NCBI RefSeq assembly: GCF_020171525.1 | Contig: NZ_JAIVAI010000001.1 | Location: forward strand, 1,426,001 to 1,490,000 | Origin: Halobacillus yeomjeoni | GTDB taxonomy: Bacteria > Bacillota > Bacilli > Bacillales > Halobacillaceae | Length of the DNA stretch: 64,000 bases | Direction of reading: 5' to 3' | Shown: one piece after another, positions 17,731 to 25,799 of the stretch | How the letters are laid out: each line of letters begins with the position of its first letter | Position numbering within the stretch: the first letter of the stretch is position 1 | Translations under genes and position numbers: made by a program | The notes under the pieces: generated by a model | What the model saw: the letters and a program-made list of their open reading frames with translations, nothing else | Told to the model about the DNA's origin: nothing | Databases searched by the model: none

Positions 17731-17916
17731 ATGAAAAAATACTACTTAACTGTATTCGAGAAAGACGGAACAAATGTATTAGATGAAACCTTTGAAGCAG
17801 AGAATGACGATCAAGCGAAAGAAATCGGTCAAGAGAAGCTTGAAGAAAAAGGTTTCAGTCATCATACACACCGATGTGCAGCCCCGGAAGGGCATCTTGT
17901 TCTTTTTCATAGGTAA
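17731..17916 (+). CDS. yhzD: YhzD-like small protein
   Basis: This is a 61-aa soluble protein with the pattern YYLTVFEKDGTN, an acidic helix (DDQAKEIGQEKLEEKGF) and C-terminal HTHRC...LVLFHR. It resembles the YhzD family of Bacillaceae and sits where yhzD is found, between yhaQ and yhaR. GGGAGGGG precedes the ATG. Function unknown; the conserved His and Cys near the C-terminus could bind metal (speculative). Confidence 0.7.
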   Translation: MKKYYLTVFEKDGTNVLDETFEAENDDQAKEIGQEKLEEKGFSHHTHRCAAPEGHLVLFHR

Positions 17917-17929
17917 AGAAAATGACCTA

Positions 17930-17962
17930 AAAAAAGTCGCGCCTGTCAGCGCGACTTTTTTC
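17930..17962. terminator. Bidirectional terminator between yhzD and yhaR
   Basis: AAAAAAGTCGCGC and GCGCGACTTTTTT form a perfect stem with loop CTGTCA. Confidence 0.9.
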
Positions 17963-18731
17963 ATTTGCCTTTGAAGTTCGGTTTTCTTTTTTCCAGAAAT
18001 GCTTCAACACCTTCGCGGTGATCTTCAGACTGAGTCAATTTCCACTGGGTTTGCCGCTCTTTTGAAAGGTATTGCAGCAACTTATCCAAGTGATACTGAT
18101 GATATATCTTCTTAGTAGCGATCATAGACTGAAGAGGTTTTTGACTCCACTTTTCAGCCATAGCTTCTGCAGATTTTTGAACAGGATTCTCTACAATGAT
18201 ATCGATCAATTTATAACCATGCGCTGTTTCCGCATCCATTTTTTGTCCTTCCCAGGCAAAGTGCTTGGCTTGATGAGTCCCCAGCCGCTCCTGGAGCCAG
18301 AAGTGTCCTCCTCCATCAGGAGCTAAACCGATGCCGATGAAATTCATGGATAAAACAGCGTCTTTCTCAGCAATTACATAGTCAGCGGCAAGTGCAATAC
18401 TCAGACCCAGCCCTACGACCGGACCATGCAGCGCCGAAATGACAATCTTAGGCATGGTGTACAAAGTAGTGACAATATGTTCGATATCATCCATGACCTG
18501 ATCATAAACTTTCGGATCTTTCACTTCCTGCATCATGCGGAGATCTCCTCCTGCACAGAAGCCATCTCCATCTCCCGAAAGAAGCAAGATGGACGCATCC
18601 ATTTCTTGTACTTTTTGGACCGCTTCTGAAAACTCTCTCAACAAAGCAGCATCCAGTGCGTTGTACTTTTCCCCTCTGGCGATTTTCAAATGGACAAAGC
18701 TCGGGTGCTCTTCTATCTTGAAGTGTTTCAT
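17961..18731 (-). CDS. yhaR: Enoyl-CoA hydratase/isomerase family protein YhaR
   Basis: This is a 256-aa crotonase-fold enzyme. The CoA-binding start KIARGEKYNALDAAL and the oxyanion-hole segments (LLLSGDGDGFCAGGDLRMM and ALHGPVVGLGLSIALAADYVIA) are intact. In the canonical hydratase the two catalytic Glu lie near GxxxxxG loops; here the second loop reads GIGLAPDGGGHFWL, with Asp-Gly at the position of a catalytic acid. Isomerase or other crotonase chemistry is therefore possible. It has its own ribosome site (AAAGGAG) and is monocistronic. The exact substrate is unknown. Confidence 0.88.
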   Translation of the reverse strand: MKHFKIEEHPSFVHLKIARGEKYNALDAALLREFSEAVQKVQEMDASILLLSGDGDGFCAGGDLRMMQEVKDPKVYDQVMDDIEHIVTTLYTMPKIVISALHGPVVGLGLSIALAADYVIAEKDAVLSMNFIGIGLAPDGGGHFWLQERLGTHQAKHFAWEGQKMDAETAHGYKLIDIIVENPVQKSAEAMAEKWSQKPLQSMIATKKIYHQYHLDKLLQYLSKERQTQWKLTQSEDHREGVEAFLEKRKPNFKGK

Positions 18732-18821
18732 CGTTTATGCTCCTTTTACAGAAATTCTCTTTTTGTACTTTTTCTGCAAAAAGAGACGCTTTTCCTGCAA
18801 AAAACGGCTTAAAAAAACAAA

Positions 18822-18845
18822 AAACCACCCTTAACAGGGTGGTTT
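18822..18845 (-). terminator. Terminator of yheA
   Basis: AAACCACCC and GGGTGGTTT pair around TTAACA, and the minus strand continues with a T-run. Confidence 0.85.
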
Positions 18846-18860
18846 CGATGAATCATTCAA

Positions 18861-19220
18861 TTATTGTTGAGGCTCTTCCGGGTTACCGTAAAGCTCTTCA
18901 AGTGGCTTTGTGATGATGCGGCTGATGTCGTTGATTACAGTGTTCAAGCGCTGCTCTTCTTCCATCAGCTTAGAGATTTGGTCGTGCTGCTGTACAGTTT
19001 CTACAACTTTACGAGCTTGCTCTACTTCTTCTTCAGAAATTTCTTCACCTTGCATTTGTTTCTGCTGAAGTGTGATTTGAGTTTGACGGAAATCATCAAA
19101 CATTTTCTTTGCGATTTCATCGTTCATGACAGCTTCATAAGCTTCTTTCAAGCCTTGGAATTCTTCACTGTTACGAATCGCTTTTTCTAAGTCATATGCG
19201 TTATCATATAGGTTTGCCAT
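18861..19220 (-). CDS. yheA: YheA, YlbF/YmcA-family helical protein
   Basis: This is a 119-aa, entirely helical protein of the UPF0342 group, distantly related to YlbF and YmcA. The core reads RNSEEFQGLKEAYEAVMND and FDDFRQTQITLQQKQMQGE. YlbF and YmcA work with YaaT in RNase Y-dependent mRNA maturation; whether YheA takes part is unknown. AGGAGG precedes the ATG. It lies immediately downstream of yheB on the same strand, as in B. subtilis. Confidence 0.9.
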   Translation of the reverse strand: MANLYDNAYDLEKAIRNSEEFQGLKEAYEAVMNDEIAKKMFDDFRQTQITLQQKQMQGEEISEEEVEQARKVVETVQQHDQISKLMEEEQRLNTVINDISRIITKPLEELYGNPEEPQQ

Positions 19221-19305
19221 AAAATTTAGTACCTCCTAGTAATATCGTTCTTTGACTCCATCCCCACTATAACAAACTAACGGAATCATGTATAGGAAAG
19301 AGGAT

Positions 19306-20442
19306 TTATCCGAAAAATAGCACAATTATTCCCTGTAGAAGACCGATGATTCCTCCAAGAAGAGCTCCAAGATAAGTGATCATCTTGAACTCACGGCGTG
19401 AAATACCAAGCACCATCTCTTCCACTCGTCCGACATGGAACGCTTCAACTTCCTCTTGAACTATTTCAGCTAAATGCATGGAGTCCATCATACTTTCAAT
19501 TTTAGATGATAGAAGTACGATGGATTCATTTACCAACCGTGGGACCCATTGCTGGATGATGTGATTCCTGTAAGGACCCGTCCAGTCTTTTACGGACTTG
19601 GATAACCAAGCTTCTATAGGCAGGGATTTAGCGACCGTCCGTCCCAACGCTTCCCCGACAGTGATGCTCTTCAACTTTTCTTCATAGAAGCCCACCGGCT
19701 GTTTTAATAACTGCTCAAGTTCCGATTTCAACATTCCCCTGAGCCAGTATTTCATTTCATCATCTGAAATGTAACGGATCATGGCAGGATAGATTCTCTC
19801 CGTTAATCCATCGGGGCCTAAAAAGGAGGAAATCATATTTCCTAAAAAACCTTGATTGTCCAAATAATTTTCAATAAGTGCAGTCACTTTGCGTTTTCCT
19901 TCAGCACTTTGAAAATATCTCATCACACTATCGTGAATGTAATCGGCCAGCCGATCTGAGCCTTCTTCCACTTTGTCTCTCCATTCTTCCGACAAAAGAG
20001 ATTCCAATGTCGAATGACGATGTTCACTCAACATAGAGTGAAAACGTTTCTCCACCCATTCAGAGACATATTTCTCTATTTGCTCACTTGAAAGCTTAGG
20101 ATTCATTGTTGAAAGGAGACTTTCGATGGTTTTCGGGTGGTCGAGCCACTCTTCTATCTCCTTTTGTGCCCAAGCTGTCATTTGGGTGTGAAACTGCGGG
20201 CGTTCCAATTTACGACGAAGCCCTTCAGGTGTCAAAAGATGATTCACAACCATGCGCCCCAGCTGCTTTGCTAATTCATTCTGACGTTTAGGAATTAAAC
20301 CCGGTGTAAAAGGTAGTCGGAAACGTCCTATATAAAGAGCCCGGTATGGACGAAAAAGCATTTTGATCGCCAGTGAATTCGTCAAACCGCCAATCAAAGC
20401 ACCGATTGAGATCATCAGGAGTAATAAGATAAAAACATTCAT
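19306..20442 (-). CDS. yheB: DUF445 membrane protein YheB
   Basis: This is a 378-aa protein with membrane helices at both ends (residues 3-25, MISIGALIGGLTNSLAIKMLF, and about 355-377) and a long helical soluble domain between them, the DUF445 layout. The motifs GGLTNSLAIKMLFRPY and PFTPGLIPKRQNELAKQLGRMV are highly conserved. B. subtilis YheB has been linked to spore surroundings, but its mechanism is not known. GAGGTATATGT precedes the start. It is probably cotranscribed with yheA. Confidence 0.9.
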   Translation of the reverse strand: MNVFILLLLMISIGALIGGLTNSLAIKMLFRPYRALYIGRFRLPFTPGLIPKRQNELAKQLGRMVVNHLLTPEGLRRKLERPQFHTQMTAWAQKEIEEWLDHPKTIESLLSTMNPKLSSEQIEKYVSEWVEKRFHSMLSEHRHSTLESLLSEEWRDKVEEGSDRLADYIHDSVMRYFQSAEGKRKVTALIENYLDNQGFLGNMISSFLGPDGLTERIYPAMIRYISDDEMKYWLRGMLKSELEQLLKQPVGFYEEKLKSITVGEALGRTVAKSLPIEAWLSKSVKDWTGPYRNHIIQQWVPRLVNESIVLLSSKIESMMDSMHLAEIVQEEVEAFHVGRVEEMVLGISRREFKMITYLGALLGGIIGLLQGIIVLFFG

Positions 20443-20570
20443 ACATATACCTCTTTCTAGTCAGCCTGTAACAAGTATAATGGAATTCATTTATGCCTGC
20501 CACTTCCCTTCCTTTATGTCGACATTGAATTTAAAGATCAGGACAACATAAAGGAAAGGAGGTGGCTAAA

Positions 20571-20741
20571 ATGAAAAGAGATGACAAAAAGCAAGTCCCG
20601 GAAGGTAAAGATAAATATGAACTTGATGTCGATCGCATGATCAATGAAGGTATGGGCGGAGGAACGGTACGCTCCGTTTATGGCCGCGAACAGATCGGGG
20701 AAGTACACGAAATCCCTGAACAACCTGAGCGGGATAGATAA
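20571..20741 (+). CDS. Small soluble protein (56 aa) of unknown function
   Basis: This short ORF starts with ATG directly after the strong ribosome site AAAGGAGG and ends at a TAA followed by a hairpin terminator. The product is very hydrophilic (MKRDDKKQVPEGKDKYELDV start) with a Gly-rich centre MGGGTVRS and a Glu/Pro-rich tail. No family is recognised. It lies between the divergent yheB and the convergent CsoR-type gene. The expression signals make it a likely real gene. Confidence 0.65.
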   Translation: MKRDDKKQVPEGKDKYELDVDRMINEGMGGGTVRSVYGREQIGEVHEIPEQPERDR

Positions 20742-20743
20742 AA

Positions 20744-20775
20744 AGAATGCTGTCTCGAAAAGAGACAGCATTCTT
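20744..20775. terminator. Terminator between the 56-aa gene and the CsoR/CstR-type gene
   Basis: A 13-bp stem (AGAATGCTGTCTC / GAGACAGCATTCT) has a better T-run on the minus strand, so it mainly serves the repressor gene. Confidence 0.85.
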
Positions 20776-20785
20776 ACTTATATAA

Positions 20786-21067
20786 TCAACGACTTTTAAC
20801 GATCATTTGAACGGCTTCATTAATTAATTCTTCAGCCGATCCGCCTTCTTCTTGAGCTTCTTTGATACAGCTCTCCAAATTTCTAGCTACAATATAGCCG
20901 ATCGCTCGATCCATCGCCGTGCGTGCTGCTGATAGTTGAGTAATGACATCTTTACAATCTTTTTCTTCTTCCATCATTTTCAGAACCCCACGGACTTGTC
21001 CTTCTATACGTTTCAAACGGTTTTTAGTTTCCTGGCCGTACAAACTGCTGTTTTTCACTTCATCCAT
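20786..21067 (-). CDS. CsoR/CstR-family repressor (CstR-like residue pattern)
   Basis: This is a 93-aa all-helical DUF156 repressor. The core RLKRIEGQVRGVLKMMEEEKDCKD is typical. Copper-sensing CsoR proteins use Cys-His-Cys; here the cysteines of KDCKD and LESC are present, but the intervening His is Asn (ARNLESC). That is the pattern of the persulfide sensor CstR. The ATG at 21067 follows AAAGGAG; the longer reading to 21196 would run into the divergent gene. No copper pump, rhodanese or persulfide dioxygenase is adjacent, so targets are probably elsewhere. The sensing specificity is inferred from residues only. Confidence 0.82.
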   Translation of the reverse strand: MDEVKNSSLYGQETKNRLKRIEGQVRGVLKMMEEEKDCKDVITQLSAARTAMDRAIGYIVARNLESCIKEAQEEGGSAEELINEAVQMIVKSR

Positions 21068-21124
21068 TATTGATGCTCCTTTCGTCATAACTACAGCGAA
21101 AGATTTTGCCTGAAGATGACTATG

Positions 21125-21140
21125 TACTATCATAATAGTA
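21125..21140. promoter_or_regulatory. Inverted repeat between the CstR-like and PucR-like genes
   Basis: TACTAT and ATAGTA are separated by CATA in the roughly 100-bp divergent promoter region. It could be an operator or a -10 element (CATAAT). It lacks the GC-rich centre usual for CsoR/CstR operators. Confidence 0.3.
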
Positions 21141-21167
21141 AAAATTGCATTGAAAAGGAAGTTATAC

Positions 21168-22064
21168 ATGTCTATCATTAGCCAATTACAGACCATTTAC
21201 CCATCCATGATCGTAGCAAAACCGGAAGAAATGAATAACCCTGCTGGTTATTTATGGTACCAAACACCTTCCGGAGAGAAAATCGCCATCCTAAAAGATG
21301 ACATTAAAAAGAGGGATACAGATATCTTAAATGTATTCCTCCAACCACTAATCGTAGAGAACGCCACAGAAACAGCAAGGGAAAAGTCATGGATGGAGTT
21401 TTTGGAAAGAAAAAAGACGAAGCTGTCCTTAGACCCACCAATGAAATACCGTTTCGTGTTCTTTTCGATCGCAGAGCTTCCTGCTGACCGGGACTCGTTT
21501 CAAGATGCGTTTCAATCGTTGTTTCCCCGGAGAATGCCCTTGGTATGGGTGACAGACACATCAGGGTTGATCATAGAAGAAATTATGACTTCTGAACAGG
21601 AAACTCTTTCTTTCGAAGAAATCATCGATGTATTGATGAGTGACTTTTACACCAAAATACGCTTCTATCTCAGTGAGTTTTCAACTGTTATCCAAGAAGC
21701 TCCCGCCATTTATGATTGGTCAAAGAAATGTCATCATGTGGCAGAAAAGTATAGATTCGCATCGGTTATAACTTACAATGATCTTCTGCCATACCTTTAC
21801 CTTGACGCTCTTCCACAAGATGATTGGAATAATATCCATAGAATTTTCTTCAAGGGGATGGATGGCGACCAGGATCTTCTGCACACCATCAAAGTGTTTT
21901 TGGAATCCGGATCGAACGCTACTCTTGCCTCCAAACAGCTCTATATGCATAGAAACAGCTTACAGTACAGAGTCGACAAGTTTATCGAACGGACGGGGAT
22001 TGATATCAAGAGATTCGATCAAGCAATCATTACTTACTTAGCTTTACTTAGATTGGATAGTTGA
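21168..22064 (+). CDS. yxkF: PucR-type helix-turn-helix protein upstream of msmX
   Basis: This is a 298-aa protein whose C-terminal 60 residues are a PucR/CdaR-type helix-turn-helix (LLHTIKVFLESGSNATLASKQLYMHRNSLQYRVDKF). The N-terminal 230 residues are a divergent sensory region with no recognisable cofactor motif. The ATG at 21168 follows AAGGAAG. It lies directly upstream of msmX; I recall the yxkF-msmX pairing from B. subtilis, so the symbol is tentative. It may control the shared sugar-import ATPase or another carbohydrate system. Confidence 0.7.
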   Translation: MSIISQLQTIYPSMIVAKPEEMNNPAGYLWYQTPSGEKIAILKDDIKKRDTDILNVFLQPLIVENATETAREKSWMEFLERKKTKLSLDPPMKYRFVFFSIAELPADRDSFQDAFQSLFPRRMPLVWVTDTSGLIIEEIMTSEQETLSFEEIIDVLMSDFYTKIRFYLSEFSTVIQEAPAIYDWSKKCHHVAEKYRFASVITYNDLLPYLYLDALPQDDWNNIHRIFFKGMDGDQDLLHTIKVFLESGSNATLASKQLYMHRNSLQYRVDKFIERTGIDIKRFDQAIITYLALLRLDS

Positions 22065-22078
22065 ATAAGACAGCTTAT

Positions 22079-22113
22079 GACAAAGTGCACAAACGATATT
22101 TGTGCACTTTGTC
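22079..22113 (+). repeat. Perfect 15-bp hairpin between the PucR-like gene and msmX
   Basis: GACAAAGTGCACAAA and TTTGTGCACTTTGTC are exact inverted repeats with the 5-base loop CGATA. It starts 14 bp after the PucR-like stop and lies about 80 bp before the msmX start. There is no T-run, so it may be a weak terminator, a processing site or an operator. Confidence 0.7.
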
Positions 22114-22190
22114 CATTTACTGCCCCCTCTCATTTCGGTACACTGAATCCAGAGTTGAAAACGATTTCACTTACACAGGGGGATATTCAA

Positions 22191-23288
22191 ATGGCTGAAA
22201 TTAAATTGAAAAATATTGATAAAGTATATGATAAGAAAGTAAAAGCAGTTGATGACTTCAACTTGGACATCGACGATAAGGAGTTTATCGTATTTGTCGG
22301 ACCTTCCGGGTGTGGTAAATCTACGACCCTTCGTATGATTGCCGGACTTGAAGAAATTACAAGCGGAGACTTCATGATTGATGACCAACGCATGAATGAG
22401 GTTGCACCTAAAGATCGTGACATCGCAATGGTTTTCCAGAACTATGCACTTTATCCTCACATGAATGTTTACGACAACATGGCATTCGGATTGAAGCTTC
22501 GTAAAATGGATAAATCTGAAATTGACCGTCGTGTGAAAAATGCTGCGAACATCCTTGGCTTGGAAGCTTTGCTTGATCGTAAGCCGAAAGCTCTTTCCGG
22601 TGGTCAGAGACAGCGTGTAGCACTAGGCCGTGCGATTGTACGTGACGCAAAAGTGTTCTTGATGGACGAGCCACTTTCCAACCTTGATGCGAAGCTGCGG
22701 GTGCAAATGCGTGCAGAGATTCAAAAACTACACCAGCGCCTTCAAACGACAACCATTTACGTAACCCACGACCAAACAGAAGCGATGACAATGGCGACAC
22801 GTCTAGTCGTTATGAAGGACGGGGTTATCCAGCAAGTAGGTGCACCAAAAGATGTATATGATAAACCAGAAAATGTTTTCGTAGGCGGATTTATCGGTTC
22901 TCCAGCGATGAACTTCCTGAACGGTACGCTTGGCGAAGGGCATATTGAAATCGGTGACATCAAAATTGCCGTACCTGAAGGCAAGATGAAACCTCTTCGT
23001 GAACAAAATTACATCGGAAAAGAAGTCATTCTCGGTGTGCGTCCTGAAGACATGCATGATGAGCCGGTCTTCATCGATGCCAACCAGGATAAGAAAATCA
23101 CAGCACATATCGAAGTGGCTGAGTTGATGGGATCTGAGTCGTATTTATACACCAAGTTGAATGACCAGGAATTCATCGCACGTGTAGATTCACGCACAGA
23201 TATCCAGGGCGGTGAAGAAATTGATCTGGCGATTGATATGAACAAGGTACACTTCTTTGATATCGATACGGAAGAACGTATCCGCTAA
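22191..23288 (+). CDS. msmX: Multi-sugar ABC importer ATPase MsmX
   Basis: MsmX is the shared ATPase that energises several oligosaccharide importers (365 aa). Walker [10 protein letters not shown], signature LSGGQRQR, Walker [14 protein letters not shown] and the switch His in YVTHDQTEA are all present. The C-terminal 120 residues form the TOBE/OB regulatory domain ([13 protein letters not shown]). The ATG at 22191 follows GGGGGAT; the open frame extends upstream to 22077 through the 15-bp hairpin, but no ribosome site supports it. No permease genes are adjacent, as expected for a multitask ATPase. Confidence 0.93.
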   Translation: MAEIKLKNIDKVYDKKVKAVDDFNLDIDDKEFIVFVGPSGCGKSTTLRMIAGLEEITSGDFMIDDQRMNEVAPKDRDIAMVFQNYALYPHMNVYDNMAFGLKLRKMDKSEIDRRVKNAANILGLEALLDRKPKALSGGQRQRVALGRAIVRDAKVFLMDEPLSNLDAKLRVQMRAEIQKLHQRLQTTTIYVTHDQTEAMTMATRLVVMKDGVIQQVGAPKDVYDKPENVFVGGFIGSPAMNFLNGTLGEGHIEIGDIKIAVPEGKMKPLREQNYIGKEVILGVRPEDMHDEPVFIDANQDKKITAHIEVAELMGSESYLYTKLNDQEFIARVDSRTDIQGGEEIDLAIDMNKVHFFDIDTEERIR

Positions 23289-23305
23289 ATGGAATAAAAG
23301 AAGAT

Positions 23306-23332
23306 GAAGCGCAGCTATAATAGCTGCGCTTC
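23306..23332. terminator. Bidirectional terminator after msmX
   Basis: A perfect 12-bp stem (GAAGCGCAGCTA / TAGCTGCGCTTC) lies between convergent genes. Confidence 0.85.
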
Positions 23333-23334
23333 TT

Positions 23335-23568
23335 TCATGATGATATGTCATTCAATCCACAATCTTCACAGACGAATAAATGGACACATTCATTAGTAAG
23401 AGAGGAATCCAAGTCACCATCGACAAGATCTGTCCATTTTTGATCCAAGTAAGGACTGTAATCATCTAAATAATCGGTGACTCTTCCCTGGTCTCTCATC
23501 GTTCCTTCACACCTCGGACAAACCCTTTCACTCTCTCCCCATCCGTTACATACTCCACATTCATGCAT
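23335..23568 (-). CDS. Small zinc-finger-like protein
   Basis: This is a 77-aa acidic protein with two CxxC pairs at the N-terminus (CGVC at 4-7 and CPRC at 17-20, in CNGWGESERVCPRC, reminiscent of DnaJ zinc ribbons) and a third near the C-terminus (CEDC). The segment between them is rich in Asp and Tyr. The pattern predicts one or two structural zinc sites. I do not recognise a named family. It ends at the terminator shared with msmX. Confidence 0.65.
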   Translation of the reverse strand: MHECGVCNGWGESERVCPRCEGTMRDQGRVTDYLDDYSPYLDQKWTDLVDGDLDSSLTNECVHLFVCEDCGLNDISS

Positions 23569-23633
23569 CGATTACACTTCTTTCAATAAAATAAGGAGAA
23601 AGGGCGCACCCTTCCTCCTTCGTCACACGTATT

Positions 23634-23846
23634 TTATTTTTGTCCGTACTGTTGTCCACCGAACTGTTGTTCAGCCATTTGTACAAGACGCTTAGTGATT
23701 TCTCCACCTACAGAACCGTTAGCACGTGCTGTAGAATCTGGACCAAGCTGTACGCCGAACTCTTGTGCGATTTCGTATTTCATTTGGTCTAGAGCTTGTT
23801 GAACACCAGGTACAACTAACTCGTTTGAACTGTTGTTGTTAGCCAT
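23634..23846 (-). CDS. Alpha/beta-type small acid-soluble spore protein
   Basis: This is a 70-aa DNA-binding protein that coats and protects spore DNA. Both family signatures are intact: the germination-protease region [13 protein letters not shown] and the DNA-binding [14 protein letters not shown]. The ribosome site AGGAGGTGAG is very strong. It is monocistronic and should be transcribed in the forespore by sigma-G; I could not assign a confident sigma-G box. It could be called sspA or sspB, but the paralogue cannot be fixed. Confidence 0.95.
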   Translation of the reverse strand: MANNNSSNELVVPGVQQALDQMKYEIAQEFGVQLGPDSTARANGSVGGEITKRLVQMAEQQFGGQQYGQK

Positions 23847-23965
23847 GTTGTCTCACCTCCTGTGTAATCGTAGTATGAGTCGGTCCACTTATTTTTATGA
23901 CTAAAAATTTAATGGTAATTATTGGAGGTTTTTTTCCAGACTCTACGGCTGACAAAAACGTTCAA

Positions 23966-25357
23966 TTATTTTGCATTCGGTTTGGTCATTGCTTCAGGAT
24001 CGACATATTCTTCAAACTGTTCTTCTGTCAAAATTCCAAGCTCTACAGCTGTCTCTTTCAACGTCTGATCCCTGTCAAACGCGGTTTTTGCAATTTTAGC
24101 TGCATTTTCATATCCGATGTGCGGATTCAATGCTGTAACAAGCATGAGAGAATCACGTAAATATTTTTCAATTTGTTCGTGGTTCGGTTCCATACCACTT
24201 ACACAACGCTCATCGAATGAAATCATGCTGTCAGCCAGAATTTGAGCAGATTGCAGGAAGTTATAAGCGATGACCGGCTTGAAAACATTCAACTCAAAAT
24301 TCCCCTGACTTGCAGCAAAGCCGATGGAAGCATCATTTCCCATGACTTGTGCAGCAACCATCGTAACCGCTTCGCTTTGTGTCGGGTTTACTTTCCCAGG
24401 CATGATTGAACTTCCAGGCTCATTGGCAGGGATCGTGATTTCACCGATGCCGCAGCGTGGACCGCTGGCCAGCCAGCGCACATCATTGGCAATCTTCATC
24501 AAGTCAGCAGCGAGAGCCTTCAATGCTCCATGAGTGTGAACAAGTTCATCATGAGACGTCAGTGCGTGGAACTTATTCGGAGCGGATATGAAATTCTTCC
24601 CTGTATATTCGTTTATTTTACTAACGACTTGTTCGGAAAAGTCGACATGGGCATTCAAACCGGTACCTACAGCCGTCCCTCCAATTGCAAGTTCTTTTAC
24701 GTAATGCACACTCTCTTTGAGCATGTTTTCGGTTTTTTCAAGCATCCGGTGCCAGCCGCTGATTTCCTGCCCAAGCGTAAGCGGCGTAGCATCTTGTAAG
24801 TGTGTACGACCGATTTTTACGATTTCGTTAAACGCTTCCATTTTTTCTTTTAATGTATCTTTCAACTGAGTCAATGCCGGTAATACGACATCCTCAACTT
24901 TTTGAACGGATGCCACATGCATCGCTGTCGGGTAAGTATCATTGGAACTTTGAGATTTGTTCACATCGTCATTTGGGTGCAGACGCACATCACTACCCTT
25001 ATCTTTTAGCCACATGTTTCCTACATAGGCAATCACTTCGTTGACGTTCATATTGGATTGCGTTCCGCTTCCCGTCTGCCATACGACTAATGGAAAGTGC
25101 TCTTCCAATTCACCAGAAAGGATCTGATCAGCGGCATACTCAATAGCTTCAGCTTTTTCCTTCTCCAATAAACCTAGTTCATGATTCGCCAGGGCAGCAC
25201 TTTTTTTCAGGATTGCAAACCCTTCAATGACCTCTTTCGGCATTTTTTCATCACCGATCGGGAAGTTTTGTTTACTTCTTTGTGTTTGGGCTCCCCAGTA
25301 CTTTTCGCTCGGTACCTTTATTTCACCTATCGTATCTTTTTCAATGCGGTAATCCAT
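23966..25357 (-). CDS. fumC: Class II fumarate hydratase
   Basis: This is the TCA-cycle fumarase that interconverts fumarate and L-malate (463 aa, tetrameric, iron-independent). The superfamily signature [13 protein letters not shown] is intact, as are [13 protein letters not shown] (substrate site) and [10 protein letters not shown] with the catalytic His. The length equals that of B. subtilis CitG. The ATG follows AAGGGAGG. It is monocistronic and divergent from the short transcription unit at 25471-25651. Confidence 0.97.
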   Translation of the reverse strand: MDYRIEKDTIGEIKVPSEKYWGAQTQRSKQNFPIGDEKMPKEVIEGFAILKKSAALANHELGLLEKEKAEAIEYAADQILSGELEEHFPLVVWQTGSGTQSNMNVNEVIAYVGNMWLKDKGSDVRLHPNDDVNKSQSSNDTYPTAMHVASVQKVEDVVLPALTQLKDTLKEKMEAFNEIVKIGRTHLQDATPLTLGQEISGWHRMLEKTENMLKESVHYVKELAIGGTAVGTGLNAHVDFSEQVVSKINEYTGKNFISAPNKFHALTSHDELVHTHGALKALAADLMKIANDVRWLASGPRCGIGEITIPANEPGSSIMPGKVNPTQSEAVTMVAAQVMGNDASIGFAASQGNFELNVFKPVIAYNFLQSAQILADSMISFDERCVSGMEPNHEQIEKYLRDSLMLVTALNPHIGYENAAKIAKTAFDRDQTLKETAVELGILTEEQFEEYVDPEAMTKPNAK

Positions 25358-25445
25358 TAAAAAAATCCTCCCTTGATTAGATCAATACATGCATGTTCAT
25401 TGTATCAAGAATCATGGGAACAATCATCAACAGCTTTCTTTCAAT

Positions 25446-25467
25446 TTTGACATTTTTTATTGTCAAA
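25446..25467. promoter_or_regulatory. Inverted repeat in the fumC / small-RNA divergent region
   Basis: TTTGACA and TGTCAAA flank an 8-bp AT spacer, directly upstream of the plus-strand promoter at 25471. The symmetry suggests an operator. The regulator is unknown. Confidence 0.4.
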
Positions 25468-25470
25468 CTA

Positions 25471-25499
25471 TTTACACTTTTCAGATAATGTAGTATATT
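25471..25499 (+). promoter_or_regulatory. Sigma-A promoter of the short transcription unit
   Basis: TTTACA and TATATT are separated by exactly 17 bp. Confidence 0.7.
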
Positions 25500-25505
25500 A
25501 ATATC

Positions 25506-25651
25506 AATAACAAGGAAGGAGGCAAAAACCTAGACTACATAAATGAAAGGAGTGGCGCATCAGTAAGTCAACGTTTTTGCTTGATCTTTCAAAGGGTAAA
25601 TAAAGGTGGTAAAGGAGAGGGCCTTTCAAGGAAAAGGTTCTCTTCTTTTTT
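25506..25651 (+). ncRNA. Candidate small RNA or leader transcript (about 145 nt)
   Basis: The stretch runs from the promoter at 25471-25499 to an intrinsic terminator at 25614-25651 and contains no convincing ORF. It holds four purine-rich, Shine-Dalgarno-like motifs (AAGGAAGGAGG, GAAAGGAGTGG, AAAGGTGG, AAAGGAGAGG). The first two are followed by no usable start, or only by an ATG opening a 7-codon peptide (MKGVAHQ). A base-pairing regulatory RNA or a tiny-peptide mRNA are both possible. Nothing in it matches a riboswitch class known to me. Confidence 0.4.
25614..25651 (+). terminator. Terminator of the short transcription unit
   Basis: GGAGAGGGCCTTT pairs with AAAGGTTCTCTTC (with G-U pairs) around a short loop and is followed by T6. 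Confidence 0.7.
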
Positions 25652-25684
25652 GGTTTTTCCTTCCATCTGGGAACGCTGAAGGGC

Positions 25685-25717
25685 AAGATTCTGTTCTATC
25701 GGAGAATCCTTGTTTTT
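25685..25717 (+). terminator. Second terminator-like hairpin downstream
   Basis: AAGATTCT and AGAATCCTT pair with one bulge and are followed by TTGTTTTT. It may back up the previous terminator. Confidence 0.4.
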
Positions 25718-25799
25718 AACAGAACATAACAATCAGTAAGAAATTCACAGAAAAAATCCACGGCTGGTATATAATGAAAATAAACCGGAGGTGTTGGAA

